64,000 nucleotides of DNA from Evernia prunastri. Lineage: Eukaryota; Ascomycota; Lecanoromycetes; Lecanorales; Parmeliaceae. A program made the position numbers and the translations under genes. Below are positions 1-10,524 of the stretch, piece after piece. The notes beneath the pieces are model-generated. The model had not been told where the DNA came from, made no database searches, and saw nothing but the letters and a program-made list of their open reading frames with translations. The stretch's first letter is position 1. Every line of letters begins with the position of its first letter. The stretch covers positions 186,001-250,000 of the forward strand of contig NKYR01000012.1 in the NCBI GenBank assembly GCA_003184365.1, read 5' to 3'.

Positions 1-391
1 AGCGCAACATGCCCGCAAAACCTAACGCATCTTCCAAGCAATTGCAGATGGCAGTGATTGTGGCCTTAGCTTTTCCTGAATATTTCTGTCTGCTTCCTCA
101 AATCATAGTTCCCATTTCTGACATCGTTTTCCCCAACCGCCACATCAGGACCTGGGGTTAGTCCGTGGGTCTCACCGCATCGGGTATCGCTATGGTATGA
201 ATATCACCTACCACAGTATTCGATGAATAAGTTAGGTCACGGCGAGGCTATTCATTGAATATCCCGAGGATTCGTGGCAGCATGAGTTCCCATACTTTGT
301 CGACCTTGGCGTGTTGAACACACCAGATCAATACCGTGCAAACTGGGGTTGTCTTTATGCCAAAGTACATATAAGAATGTAGCCTCTTCTT
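1..391 (+). pseudogene. Left-edge fragment of a possible fungal integral membrane protein gene (truncated)
   Basis: A reading frame open from the window edge to a stop near base 168 reads as hydrophobic coding sequence, with a stretch around MAVIVALAFPEYF at bases 48-86. A second frame from about base 242 to a stop near 391 contains DSWQHEFPYFVDLG. Together they faintly resemble the 'KxxW...APE' and 'W...H.F...GG' blocks of a common fungal integral membrane family of unknown function. The 5' part lies outside the window. I cannot build a clean spliced model, so this may be a decayed copy or a partial gene. The assignment is weak. Confidence 0.25.
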
Positions 392-1790
392 TGGATTTAT
401 CGAGGGCGGCTAGCTCTGGCTTTTAGATGGCCTGGTCGTACGCACACAGAAGTACTTTATCCCATGACCTTAGTTTGCGATGTGGGGAAGGCAAACAGGC
501 ATTTCTCGGCGTCAGTGTACAACATAATTTGGGCCGGACGAGGCGTCAGCTCAGCGGCTTGAAATGAAAAATCATTGCAGATTTCTCGGCTCTTCGCAAA
601 GGCTGCCTCTCTGAAATAATGCCGCAAAAGAAAAGCAACGACGTAGCCGAGCGCGGTGGTCTTTTCCGATGCCTTGCATGATGGAAGTCATCCGCTGATC
701 TGGAATTATGGACAGTATCTCTCATTTTCAAGCTGTCTGGCTGCAAAGACTGCTCACAGGTGGCAATGCGAACTCTATGCGCAATTTTTGTGGTCATGCA
801 GAACATGTATGACGGCTCGAACACTTGGGGCATTGACGCGTGCTATCGATTCGACAGGTCCGTTGCCAAAGCTGGGATAGGACGGAAATGATCGCTCCTT
901 ATCTTGTGAAGGGAACATCTGTCTTCCTACGCCCGTTCCTCGCTACGGTGGACTTATCAAATCGCAAAACCACGGCATACCCCTCCTATACGTACCGACA
1001 CCGCCGCACAGGCGCACCGCCTGAGTGGAATGGGCCGACTACGTAGACTCCGTACAAGGCTGACAGCTACATCCAAAATCGTATTTACAGAGCCGGTGTG
1101 CTGGAAACTTGGAAACCATAGCGCGGTGGAATAGGATGTTGCTCGCCCGAAACAAATATGCAGAGGCAACTTCCATTTGTGAAAATACTCGCTGTGTTCA
1201 TCAACAAGTTCCATCTATGGCCCTTTTGCTGACTCGCAGCAGCCCACCATCAGCCTCGTCTATGGATCTTCCAGCTGTGATAAGAAATGTTGGAACGACT
1301 CAACACTCGCTTCCACTAACACTCTTTCGGCCTAGTACATTGATATATGAAGGCCTTTCCTGTACATAGAATCCTCCTTCCTTAGACATCATTAGGAATA
1401 CCAAATCTAGTGATTCAGTCTCACAGCAGTAACTGCAGTACCAAGTACTTACCAACAAGAAACATATGCATAAGCGATTCAGGATCGTCGCGCAAGCACT
1501 GGCTTTGACTAGGAATCTGCATAGACTGTGCCTTCCAAATACGCAGCTAAGGTCATGCAGACACGTCACAATGTGCTCCAATGCTCACGGCACGGATTTG
1601 CGAGCCCTTCTGTTGCTTCGCTCGGTAGCGTTTCGGACGATGACGAGCTTCCGGATCGCAGCGCTTATATATATCGGCAACAGCTGTTTTTGAACACACT
1701 CCTTCATTTCTTGAGATCTTCTCATTCTGCCAAAACATTTCACGAAGGCAACTCACACCTATCTTCATATACTAAGAACTGTTCTTCATT
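392..1790. other. Intergenic stretch, no gene recognised
   Basis: About 1.4 kb with only short reading frames of fewer than about 110 residues on either strand, none of which resembles a known family. No tandem repeat, inverted repeat or RNA gene was recognised. The last part presumably holds the promoter of the rhodopsin-like gene that begins at 1791. Confidence 0.5.
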
Positions 1791-3230
1791 ATGTACGGAG
1801 TCCCTAGTGTTATCATTACTGCTACTGTGCTATCGCTACTTGGTGTTACGGCTGTGTGCTTGAGGTTCTATGTACGCCTTCGTCTTACACCTACCTTCGT
1901 AGGGCTCGATGATTGGCTGATTGCCTTCTCTTGTCTTCTCGTGCTCGGCCAAAGTGCCTGTCAGATAGCCTGTACGTTGCTAAAACTTCGCTAGTCTGGC
2001 TAAGAAGTATGATCATGGATGGCGTATGCTGCCTGTTGTTCTGGCATTAGCTGCTGTTGTAGGTCAACTCGGAAGAGATGGCATGCCGATTGTTCCTTGG
2101 CGCTCTGCACATTCGGCCAAGGTAATTTTCACATTCATAACACAAGCACAAAGCCCCTACCCATCAATCTCGAGAAAATATTGCTAAAGTTCATTACAGA
2201 TCAACGGTGCTACTATTCTGCTAGAGAAGTTCACGTACACATTTATCAAACTGAGCGTACTCTTCTTCTACCGTCGCATCTTCTTTCACCGCAAATCATT
2301 CCGAATTGCGAACAATATCCTCATAGTCCTCGTTACACTCTGGGGCCTTACATTCTTCCTTGACCAGGTGATGATTGGATACGACAAAGCTTATGTCAAT
2401 CGATCTCCGGAGCCGCAGAGATGGTCACTTCTCTGGTTTGCAATTACGGATGTACTATGTGATATTGCAATCCTTACGCTGCCATATCCATGCATCCGCA
2501 AGTTGCAGATGAGCAGAAGAGCCAAGGTTGGGCTGACTATCGTCTTTCTGCTGGGTACCCTGTGAGTCAGACTGTTTCTTTGCCCATTCGCTTCCAGTAC
2601 CACTCAACTGCTGGGACCCGGCGACTTCAACGCTAGAGACAGACCCGGGTATGGTAATTGGCAGAAGAGGATTGCAATCACTCTCGCTATATCAAGGAAT
2701 GACACTGCCATATTGCTCAAATGCTGACTTGGTGTTCGATTAGATCACTCGTCTTTGGCGTCGTCCGGTTATCCTTCATCGTAAGAATGTTTATTATCAC
2801 GCCGCCCCACATATCATACTCCCTCTTACACAGCAGTCAGATGTTTCTGCGGAGGGTTAAGTACTAACTTTTTGCAGTGTACCTCGATCTTGGAAAAGTC
2901 GATACCAACAGCTTCTTTTATACACCGCCAATCTTTTGGACGACTGCCGAGGTCACTGTTGGCCTCTTGGCAGCATGCCTTCCACCTCTGAATCCCTTGA
3001 TCAAGCGTGTGCCATCGCCACGAAAGGTGTATGACTTCCTAATAAACACGTTCACCTCACCTTCTTCAGGGCGTAGTAATGCAATCAAGAGGTTATCAAG
3101 TGTCGAGGACGTTCCAAGGGCTGATGGGCCTGGTCGGGGCAAGACGAAGATGGCAGGAGATGCAGGGATCCAGATGGAAGGTGTCGATATAGCGATGAAA
3201 GAAGATGCGGGTTTCAGCAGGGCTGTGTGA
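1791..3230 (+). pseudogene. Rhodopsin-like (SAT4/PTH11-type) integral membrane protein, probably frame-broken
   Basis: Recognised as the fungal seven-helix rhodopsin-like domain family. It has the GLDDWLIA block after helix 2, a YDHGW block after helix 3, the PEPQRW..FAITDVLCDIAILTLP region, and the terminal FWTTAEVTVGLLAACLP..NPL block. Readable exons are about 1791-1971, 2005-2121, 2200-2561, 2744-2780 and 2878-3230. The 2122-2199 and 2562-2743 introns have good GT..AG ends and keep frame. The first junction (near 1972-2004) and the last (2781-2877) do not keep frame with any plausible GT..AG pair I can find. The gene is therefore probably decayed, or the assembly carries single-base errors. 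Family members are often receptors or membrane sensors; no ligand can be inferred. The C-terminal tail is hydrophilic. Confidence 0.7.
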
Positions 3231-4302
3231 ACAGGACGTGCATTACCATCCTGCGGGTCTTATTTGCGTCACTCACAACAGCGGGAACAATTATCAATGC
3301 CATTCCAGACATCTCTACGAGAAACTCCGAGTATTGAATGCTGATCGTTCCGATCAGCCTAGGCTCACGCAACATAGCCAAAATCTGTGCAGCTCTCATC
3401 TAGACTCGGCAAATTACGCGTATGTAGTATCTCTCCATAGTGAGACTACACCTAAAGCGAAAATGATCGCAGGGTTCACCATGCGGTGACCCCGCCCAGA
3501 GAACATATACGTCAACGATTGCATATTACGTGTACGTGATTCGGATGATGTTTCTCGCGGCGGTATGTGCACGGGCAAATATCTGAATCATAGCCCTAAG
3601 GGGTATGATCTGGTAGTTTGCCCACCTGCTGGAATATGATGCAAATACCTGTCTGCTTACCGGAAGATTCGTGGCTTGGAACGGTCTACCAAGACCACGT
3701 TACTTCTTGGGATACGCAATTAACCTTTCCGCTCGATTACGCTGTCTCTTTCAGAGTAATTACATGCTTTTGTTCCACCCGCGCTCGCTCGCCTGTGTTC
3801 AGTCTATGTAGCTAGCTAGCTATCACCACTCCAAGAACATGTCGCAATAGATACAGAATATTTTCCCTTCGCGCTGGGGTACGAGACTATGCCTGTTCAA
3901 GGCTCCGGTCATGATTTACCGCGGTGTGGGATGGATCAAACACAAATACATACACATGACTGACTGTAGTCGTAATGATGCGGCGAAGAGGGATCAGCTA
4001 GCCCCCTACTGGCAAGTCCGCCCTTGCCTATCCCTGCGACTCCCTCGCTACTTGAAGATGAACATACTCCTTTTTTTGGTGTCCGTATCTGTGCATATTG
4101 TAGTTGTAGAATGCCGGTGTCAATTTAGGTTTTCTTTTCAAGGATTGAGATAGGAAGTGGAACGCTGGGCGAGTGAAGTGTTCCAAGCGGTCGAGATAGC
4201 CTCTGCATAAGCGCGCGCCGGGAATCATTTCTGCTTTCTGGTGTTGATTTTGGGGATATCGAAGTTATGCGGACCTTTGTCTTTGCGTTCGAGGAAGACG
4301 GC
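3231..4302. other. Intergenic stretch between convergent genes, nothing recognised
   Basis: About 1.1 kb between the ends of two convergent genes. Only short unrelated reading frames are present. No repeat structure or RNA gene was seen. Confidence 0.5.
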
Positions 4303-7300
4303 TCAGAATTGTGTCTCTCCGGAAAAGTCGCCGGGAGAAAAGATCGTCGAGGTAGATGTAGTTGCCCCGTGATCTCGCAGCATATCCGCCAATGCATGCT
4401 GGCCATCTTGAAGAGCATAATCTAAGGCCGTGAGGCCGTGGCTGCTACTCACGTGCACATCAACACCATGGCTCAAAAGAAGCTGAACAGTGCGCTGAGA
4501 CCTGCTGATCGCTGCTACATGGAGCGGCGTTATTCTAGTCAAGGTTCGCGCATCCGCGTTTGCGCCTTTTTCCAATAGTAATTCAACTATGGCGTAGCAG
4601 CCTTCACTCCTACCTTGGCATGCACGGTGTAGGGCAGTTTCTCCGTAGTTGTTCGTTTCGTCGATCGCCAAACCATGCTCTAGTAATGTTCTCATTATTA
4701 TAACGTCCCCATTCGCTGCTTCCAGGTGAAGTGGTGTTAGTCTGCTCCAATTTCCTGTTTTCGCACTTGCGCCTTTTTCCAACAACAATTTGACTACAGC
4801 GCATCGATCAGTCGCTGATAAGCGTCTCTGCTGCCCGAAACGATCGATATGATCACCTCGACAGGCTAGATGTAACGGTGTCTCTCCGTTATCGTCCATT
4901 TCGTCGACCGTCACACCATGCTCTAGCAATGCCTTCATTATTGCAACGTTCCCATTCAATCCTACTGTGTGAAGTGGTGTTTGTCCGCTCAAATTTGGCG
5001 TTTTCGCACTTGCGCAATTTTTCAATAACAGTCGAACTACGGCGTAGCAGTCACGCTTCAATTGCAGAGGATGGTCCTTTTGCGACGTCAAATTCGGGAT
5101 AGGGCCATCTTGACAGGCCAGGTGTAAAGTGGTCTCTCCAAAGTCGTTCGTTTCGTCAACGCCCACTCCATACTCTAGCAGTGCTCTCGTCATCGTGACA
5201 TTCCCCTCCGCTCCTGCCCAGTGGAGTACTGTATTTCCAGAATCTCCTTTGGCTTCCAGCATGCCCCTTAGTGACAAGACATCTAACATCCGTCTAGTGA
5301 CTTTTCTGTCAGCTTTCGACAGGACCTGAAACCAAACATGAGGACTAGGTGCAAAGTGTGACCACATCTCGCAAATTATGCTTGATATATCTTCGTAGCC
5401 GTTTGAATCGGTGTAGTTCAGCACATCTTGAACCTCGTTATTGCTGAACCATCGAAGAAGGTCTGTGTTCACCAAGAGCCTTAACATATCTGCGTAACCA
5501 TTTTTCATAGCTATCTGAATGGGCGTCACTTTATCGGACATGAGAATGAAGTTACCGGCCCCTTTTTGCAGCAGCAGCTTCACCATGGACAAGTTACCAG
5601 CTCCGACAGCTTCATTAAGTCTCGCCTCCTTAGCGTTTGTGAATTCAAGGGACGCTCCATTCTCGAACAGTAGCTCTGCGACAGCAGTGTGATCCAAACG
5701 CACGGCGATCCCGAGGGCAGTGTCAGGTCTATGGATCGTGTTTCCTTTCAGTCGGAGATTGACGTCGACCCCTTTCCCCAACAAATATTTGACTACTTCC
5801 ACTCGGTTGTGCAGTGCTGCGAGGCACAGTGGAGTAACGCCTCCATTGTATATACTTCTAAGTTTGCCAGAATTCGCGCTGATACCAAATTCCTCTACAC
5901 TTCTTCTCACTGTGTCCAGATCTCCAGCTTCCACCGCGGAGAAGATGTCCCGTTTCTTTGGCCGATTCGCTAATGGGAAGGTCCAGTGAAGGTCCTCATC
6001 AGTAGGATGAGAGCTCTTCAAATGTCTTTTGAGATCCCTATAGGTTCCGTAGCCCAATTTGCTGGACAAACATCCTTCGACTGTACATCGAAAGGGGCGA
6101 TCGTGTTGGTGGAGATGCTCTTTTCGACGTCTCTCGTCGACGAATCCGTCGTAAAATCTGTCGCAAAAGAATTTGGGACACTTGAAACTGTTGCGCCCGT
6201 TGAATGATATGACCAACTTCATAATGTCGCTTTCCGGGTCAAGATTAGTCATCAACCCTTCGTAGATTGTCCTTCTGCGATGGAGCTGAGATTCAATGTC
6301 CAGATATGATTGGGTGGTTTCATGTTGGTATACCAATTGAGCAACACACTCCAGTCGGTGAGAAGTATCCCAGTGCTTGAGGGTCTGGAACCGTTTGTCG
6401 ACCAGCGTTGAGGGATTGTTTGGCTGGTCCAATCCACGTTTGGCAAGAAATTTCTCGACTTGTTCTGCCAGGTGCTGGTGAGTTCGTGGATCATGTGGCA
6501 GCATTTCAGGCGTACAAGACGCCAGGTGGTCTATCCAGTGTACAATCGCGTAGTCTTCGAATGAGTAGTACGCACTTTGAAAGTAGTCTTGTACTTCTCC
6601 TTCCGTTAGGTTAGCATCAAAGCACCTGAAGTTGAGGTATCGCAGACAGAACTCCGCAATTCGAAACGCTTCTGAGGTCGGAGAGATGCGCTCCGTCGAG
6701 ATCAGATAGCTGTAAGCAAATCAATGTCTGCTCCAGAAACTCGTGATACTTAAAAACTTACGATTTGGCGCTTCTATGGACTAGTTCGATACTATCTCCA
6801 CGGCGCATTTCGATCAGAGAACCGCATAAATCTCTACCTGTCACGCGTAGCCGACGACCTTCGAAATCAACGGTTTGCGAATTAGTGTCAATTGAGAAGA
6901 CACCGCCTTGGAACTCGTGCCACTTTAATGGTCTTCTAGCACAGATGACCCACGAGAGGATTTTTCGGGCATCCTCCCGTTCTGGTTTGGTTGGATTGTC
7001 AAATACTCGATGAGCGATTCTCTCATATCTATGATGTCGTTCAGAAAAGCTTATGTAGCAAATCTAGCAGCAAACGACAGATCTAGGACTCACGCGGCAT
7101 CTAATCCATTTGGAAAACAGTTCGGTTGAAGCTCGGCATCGAATCGTTCCCGCGTTGTCTGCTCATAAAGATTCGTCATGACTAATTTTGCAAACAAAAA
7201 CAGCCCTGTTCCGGTCAGAAGTTAGCAGACCAGAGATCTTGGAAGAAAAGGAGATTCAGAAACCCACCGTCGGCTTGTGCGGCAACTGAAGTAGCAATTT

Positions 7301-9064
7301 GATCAGCTCTAGCCGTCGGAATCTCAAATTTTTCCTTCATCAGAGGCATCCAGCTTAGACAGTATGCTTCAATGTCCTTTTGGTGTTCCTGTGTGTCTAG
7401 TGATATCACTGGTACACTTCTAAGCAGTCGTTCAAGCGCCGCATCCCGTTGACTTATCAATAGGGCCCGCAGCGAGCCTGGATTGTCTTCGTTCAGCCTT
7501 TGGAAGATTCCCAGGATCCAAGCTGTTATCCTCTTCTCTTCATCTGGTGCACACTCGTCTAGACCATCCAGAATTATGATTACTTTTGCGCAACTCTGGA
7601 GCGAGACTTCCACGAGCTCCTTGAGTAGCTTTGAGTCTAGAGTCGCCTCGCTACTGGATGCCAACTGTACGGTGGAAGAATCAGATATCTTAAAGTAAAA
7701 GGGCCTAACAGCCGGCGATAGCAAAAGAAGACGAACCTTGTCGTATACAAAAGAAAGGACTTCCTCCTTTCGCTTTATCATTTGGGCTAATATACTCCGC
7801 CAGACTGCTGTGAGCGAACTTTTCTGTGCATCACTGTACTTACAGTAGAAGAATAGAACGGTGACCGCGTTAGTCTCTTTCATCTCTTCGATAATCAATG
7901 AAGCAATAATTGTCTTGCCTATGTGCAGTCAGTGACAACGTACAGATCGATGGTCTGATTAGTAAGACTTCAGCGTACCAGCTCCTGGTATACCATTTAC
8001 CCACAAGACTGGGGTCTCTGTCGCCGAAGGGTCCATCCATTGTCTCAACTGGTGAGCTCCCAGAATCCACCTCCCAGTCCTTGGCTGCTCCTGACGGACC
8101 TCTACCGCCTGTTCATGATCGTTAAGGCTATTAGGCGGATGGACTTTCCCAATGACGTCTATCAAACGTCGATTTTTTTCGCTTTTGGCGACCTCCTCAA
8201 AGTGGGCATCGGCAGCTAAGCGAGCTAGCTTAGACTGCTCATATTCTATCAGACTTGCTTGGTTTTCTATCAAGTTCTTGTGGCGGCTCAGATTATCAAG
8301 TATACACCTAAAATTGGTATCAAAAGTCTTCCACGATGATCGAAAAACTAGTTTCCAGGCTATGAGCTACATGTTAGTGATGAACAAAGGAACGCCTCGA
8401 GAGTACAGACTCACCCGGACGCTTGAAGATTTTCAAGGCACGCCTATGAAATTCCAGGATATCTCCATACATCCACTCAAGGACTTTCCTCATGTGGGAA
8501 TTGTTTTCGAAAAGTTGCTGATACTCTAGTAGCTGCGGTATATTCTCCCCTATCTCTTCGTATGCGTTGAGTAGAATGTCCAAAGATTCCACAAAAGTAC
8601 TAGCAACCTGAAATCAAACCAATCAGTGGCGCTCACTTGAATTGGCGCCTTCGGAGGTCTTTTTACCTGCAACAGGAATTTGACTGGTCCCTAGTTGGCG
8701 CCCATTTCAGCTGGAGAGTATTGGGAAAGACGGATGTCATCTACTCACCCAAACAAAAGCAACGATGTTCGATACATTCAGAAATACTTCGATAATTTTG
8801 CCGAACTGTTCCATACCTTCAAGGAACGCCTTGATCCTTGGAAGGTTTCTCAGGCGCCTGTCCGGCCCCTGAGCTTTCTGAATCCTGGAGATTTCTGCAT
8901 GGACATCCTCAAGCGTAGAAAATCTTCAACCGTCAACAAAGAGTACCACTGTCGGGGTCCAAAAGCAAAGTTTACCTAAAGTCTTCTTTCTCGGCTAGAC
9001 TAAGATTGTCTATGATTTTCCTAAGAGCCCCTTGAAAACCACTGTCAACGCACGATCCGGCCAT
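4303..9064 (-). CDS. NOD-like receptor: N-terminal fungal domain, NACHT, C2H2 finger, ankyrin repeats
   Basis: Large STAND-class signalling protein of about 1,440 residues with roughly eight short introns. The chosen start (cat at 9062-9064) gives MAGSCVDSGFQGALRK. The N-terminal region (to about 8360) resembles the DUF7708-type domain preceding NACHT in fungal NLRs. The Walker A motif GIPGAGKT is assembled across the intron at about 7918-7977. Walker B reads IIILDGLDE near 7560-7580. The winged-helix region (about 6765-7026, RRPLKWHEFQG) is intact. C2H2-like fingers (CPKFFC, then CTVEGC..H....H) lie near 6040-6200. About eleven ankyrin repeats follow to the stop. Such proteins oligomerise on ligand sensing and trigger heterokaryon-type or immune cell-death responses; the ligand is unknown. 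Three ankyrin pairs are near-identical tandem copies (see the repeat entry). All visible splice joins keep frame, so the gene looks intact. Confidence 0.85.
4616..5360 (-). repeat. Tandem ~250-bp units encoding ankyrin-repeat pairs
   Basis: Three consecutive units beginning near 4616, 4862 and 5113 (spacing 246 and 251 bp) each encode a pair of ankyrin repeats of about 82 residues. Each carries the alternating signatures DE-x-N/D-x2-GET-x-LH-x-AC and SAKT/NADA-x4-TPLH. The similarity is visible at nucleotide level, for example the recurrent ccatgctctag, ttcgtttcgtcga and gttttcgcacttgcg words. This indicates recent duplication or concerted evolution of the receptor's sensing surface. Confidence 0.8.
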
Positions 9065-9625
9065 TGTGCCGTGACTCGTCGGTAGCCTGTCGACGTGAGG
9101 ACGTAATGGCGCCAATCTCCAAGGATACACCCGCAGGTTCACAGAAATTGGGCTTCTTTGGAGTTCGGACGACAAACAACATTGGACTGTGTTTCCTAAA
9201 TGCGGGCGAAGAAAATGTAGTAGTAAATCAGGTTCTCTCGCATGGCTGAGCAAGGCAGAAACAGTCCGACTCAGCCTTTCCAAAGCTCCTGCACGTTGCT
9301 GCAGCCTACTGCACGGTGATTCAGCATGTCGGGATGTGAGCCGAATACCCGGAAATGACTTGTTGCACCATCACACCCGTATTCCTCCATGAATATGTAC
9401 CTATACAACAGTTCGCTCTCAATCTTCCTAAAAAAAAAAAGCAATGGTAAATTTGATGATTGGGTATACATATACCTTAGGGGAAGGCTATGGATCCCTG
9501 AAACGGTGTAAAGGCGGTTACTTTTTTGATACATGATTTCAGTACGATCGATCTCAGGGTGCCTATGTGACGGTTATCTTTATAATACGTAGAAATTTTA
9601 TCACGTATTGTAAGAGTAAACCGTA
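9065..9625. other. Upstream region of the NACHT-ankyrin gene
   Basis: About 560 bases between the presumed NLR start and the MITE. The reading frame containing the NLR start stays open upstream to about 9283, so an earlier start cannot be excluded. The region turns AT-rich from about 9400. No other gene was recognised. Confidence 0.4.
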
Positions 9626-9946
9626 CTCGTAGTCACCCCCTAATGCAACACACCCACTAATGCGATACCCTAAATCCCGATAATTCCGGGGGGTATATCG
9701 CCCCTAAAAGCCTCCCTAAAGATCGCCTCGAAGAATTTGAACAGACTTTTTTATATCACTATATGCACTTACTTATCAATACAACTTCGATTCGAAACAT
9801 TCTTGAAGCTCTAGAACCTAGAACTTACTTCCTACATTTTTGTTTTCACTTATTTCTAAATACTGTTGTGAAAGGACGAATTATGAAATTTTCGGATTTT
9901 AGGGTATTGCATTAGTGGGTGTGTTGCATTAGGGGGTGACTACGAG
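9626..9946. mobile_element. MITE (non-autonomous DNA transposon) with ~52-bp terminal inverted repeats and TA flanks
   Basis: The left end (9626 to about 9677) and the reverse complement of the right end (about 9895 to 9946) match over about 52 bases, starting CTCGTAGTCACCCCC, with one substitution and one single-base indel plus the final base. Both ends are bordered by TA (9624-9625 and 9947-9948), as expected of Tc1/mariner-superfamily target-site duplications. The 321-bp element is AT-rich inside and has no coding capacity. The near-perfect ends suggest a fairly recent insertion. An autonomous partner is not in this window. Confidence 0.9.
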
Positions 9947-10524
9947 TAATTATTTTGGAACGTATTAGAAACTTCAACATAGACGGAATATAAGTTTTGA
10001 TACGTCATAAAAAAAGTACCGTAGATACACCGTAGATATAAATTTTCAGGTAGTGACTAGTGTTACGGTAAAGTATGTATTGCCACGCACAATATGTTTT
10101 CAGCCATTTCAATCGTGACTCGACAAATGTTTTCTTCACAAAGTCTCAGGTAGACTGGTTACTCCAACAAAAGCTGTGCAATTTATTTCCCACATCACAG
10201 AGGGCCCCCCAAAAGCTTCGCCACGCGACCACAGAGCCACAGCCCCCGAAGCCGCAGCGTCCAGACAGCCTTCGCTTATACCAGTACGCTCTCCCCTCCA
10301 CAACAGATCTCGCAGGTGAATTGGCAGGCATGGTTCCGGCTTACAGGCAATAATGAAATTTTGGTCGTAAGGCTTGGAGACATTTGCTGTCACGAGAGCA
10401 AAGCCGTCGGTGCTTGCGTTGGCTGCCTGGACTTTTGGTCCAAACATCGAGTCTTGGTACGCGTTACAGAGAAACGTCTATTCGAGGCATTCCTACTGAA
10501 AAGCGAGGGCTCACCGCAATAGGT
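9947..10524. other. AT-rich then mixed region upstream of the SNF2 gene
   Basis: About 580 bases between the MITE and the first likely start codon of the SNF2-type gene. Short frames exist on both strands but none resembles a known protein. A non-coding 5' exon ending in CAATAG just before the ATG at 10525 is possible. Confidence 0.4.
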
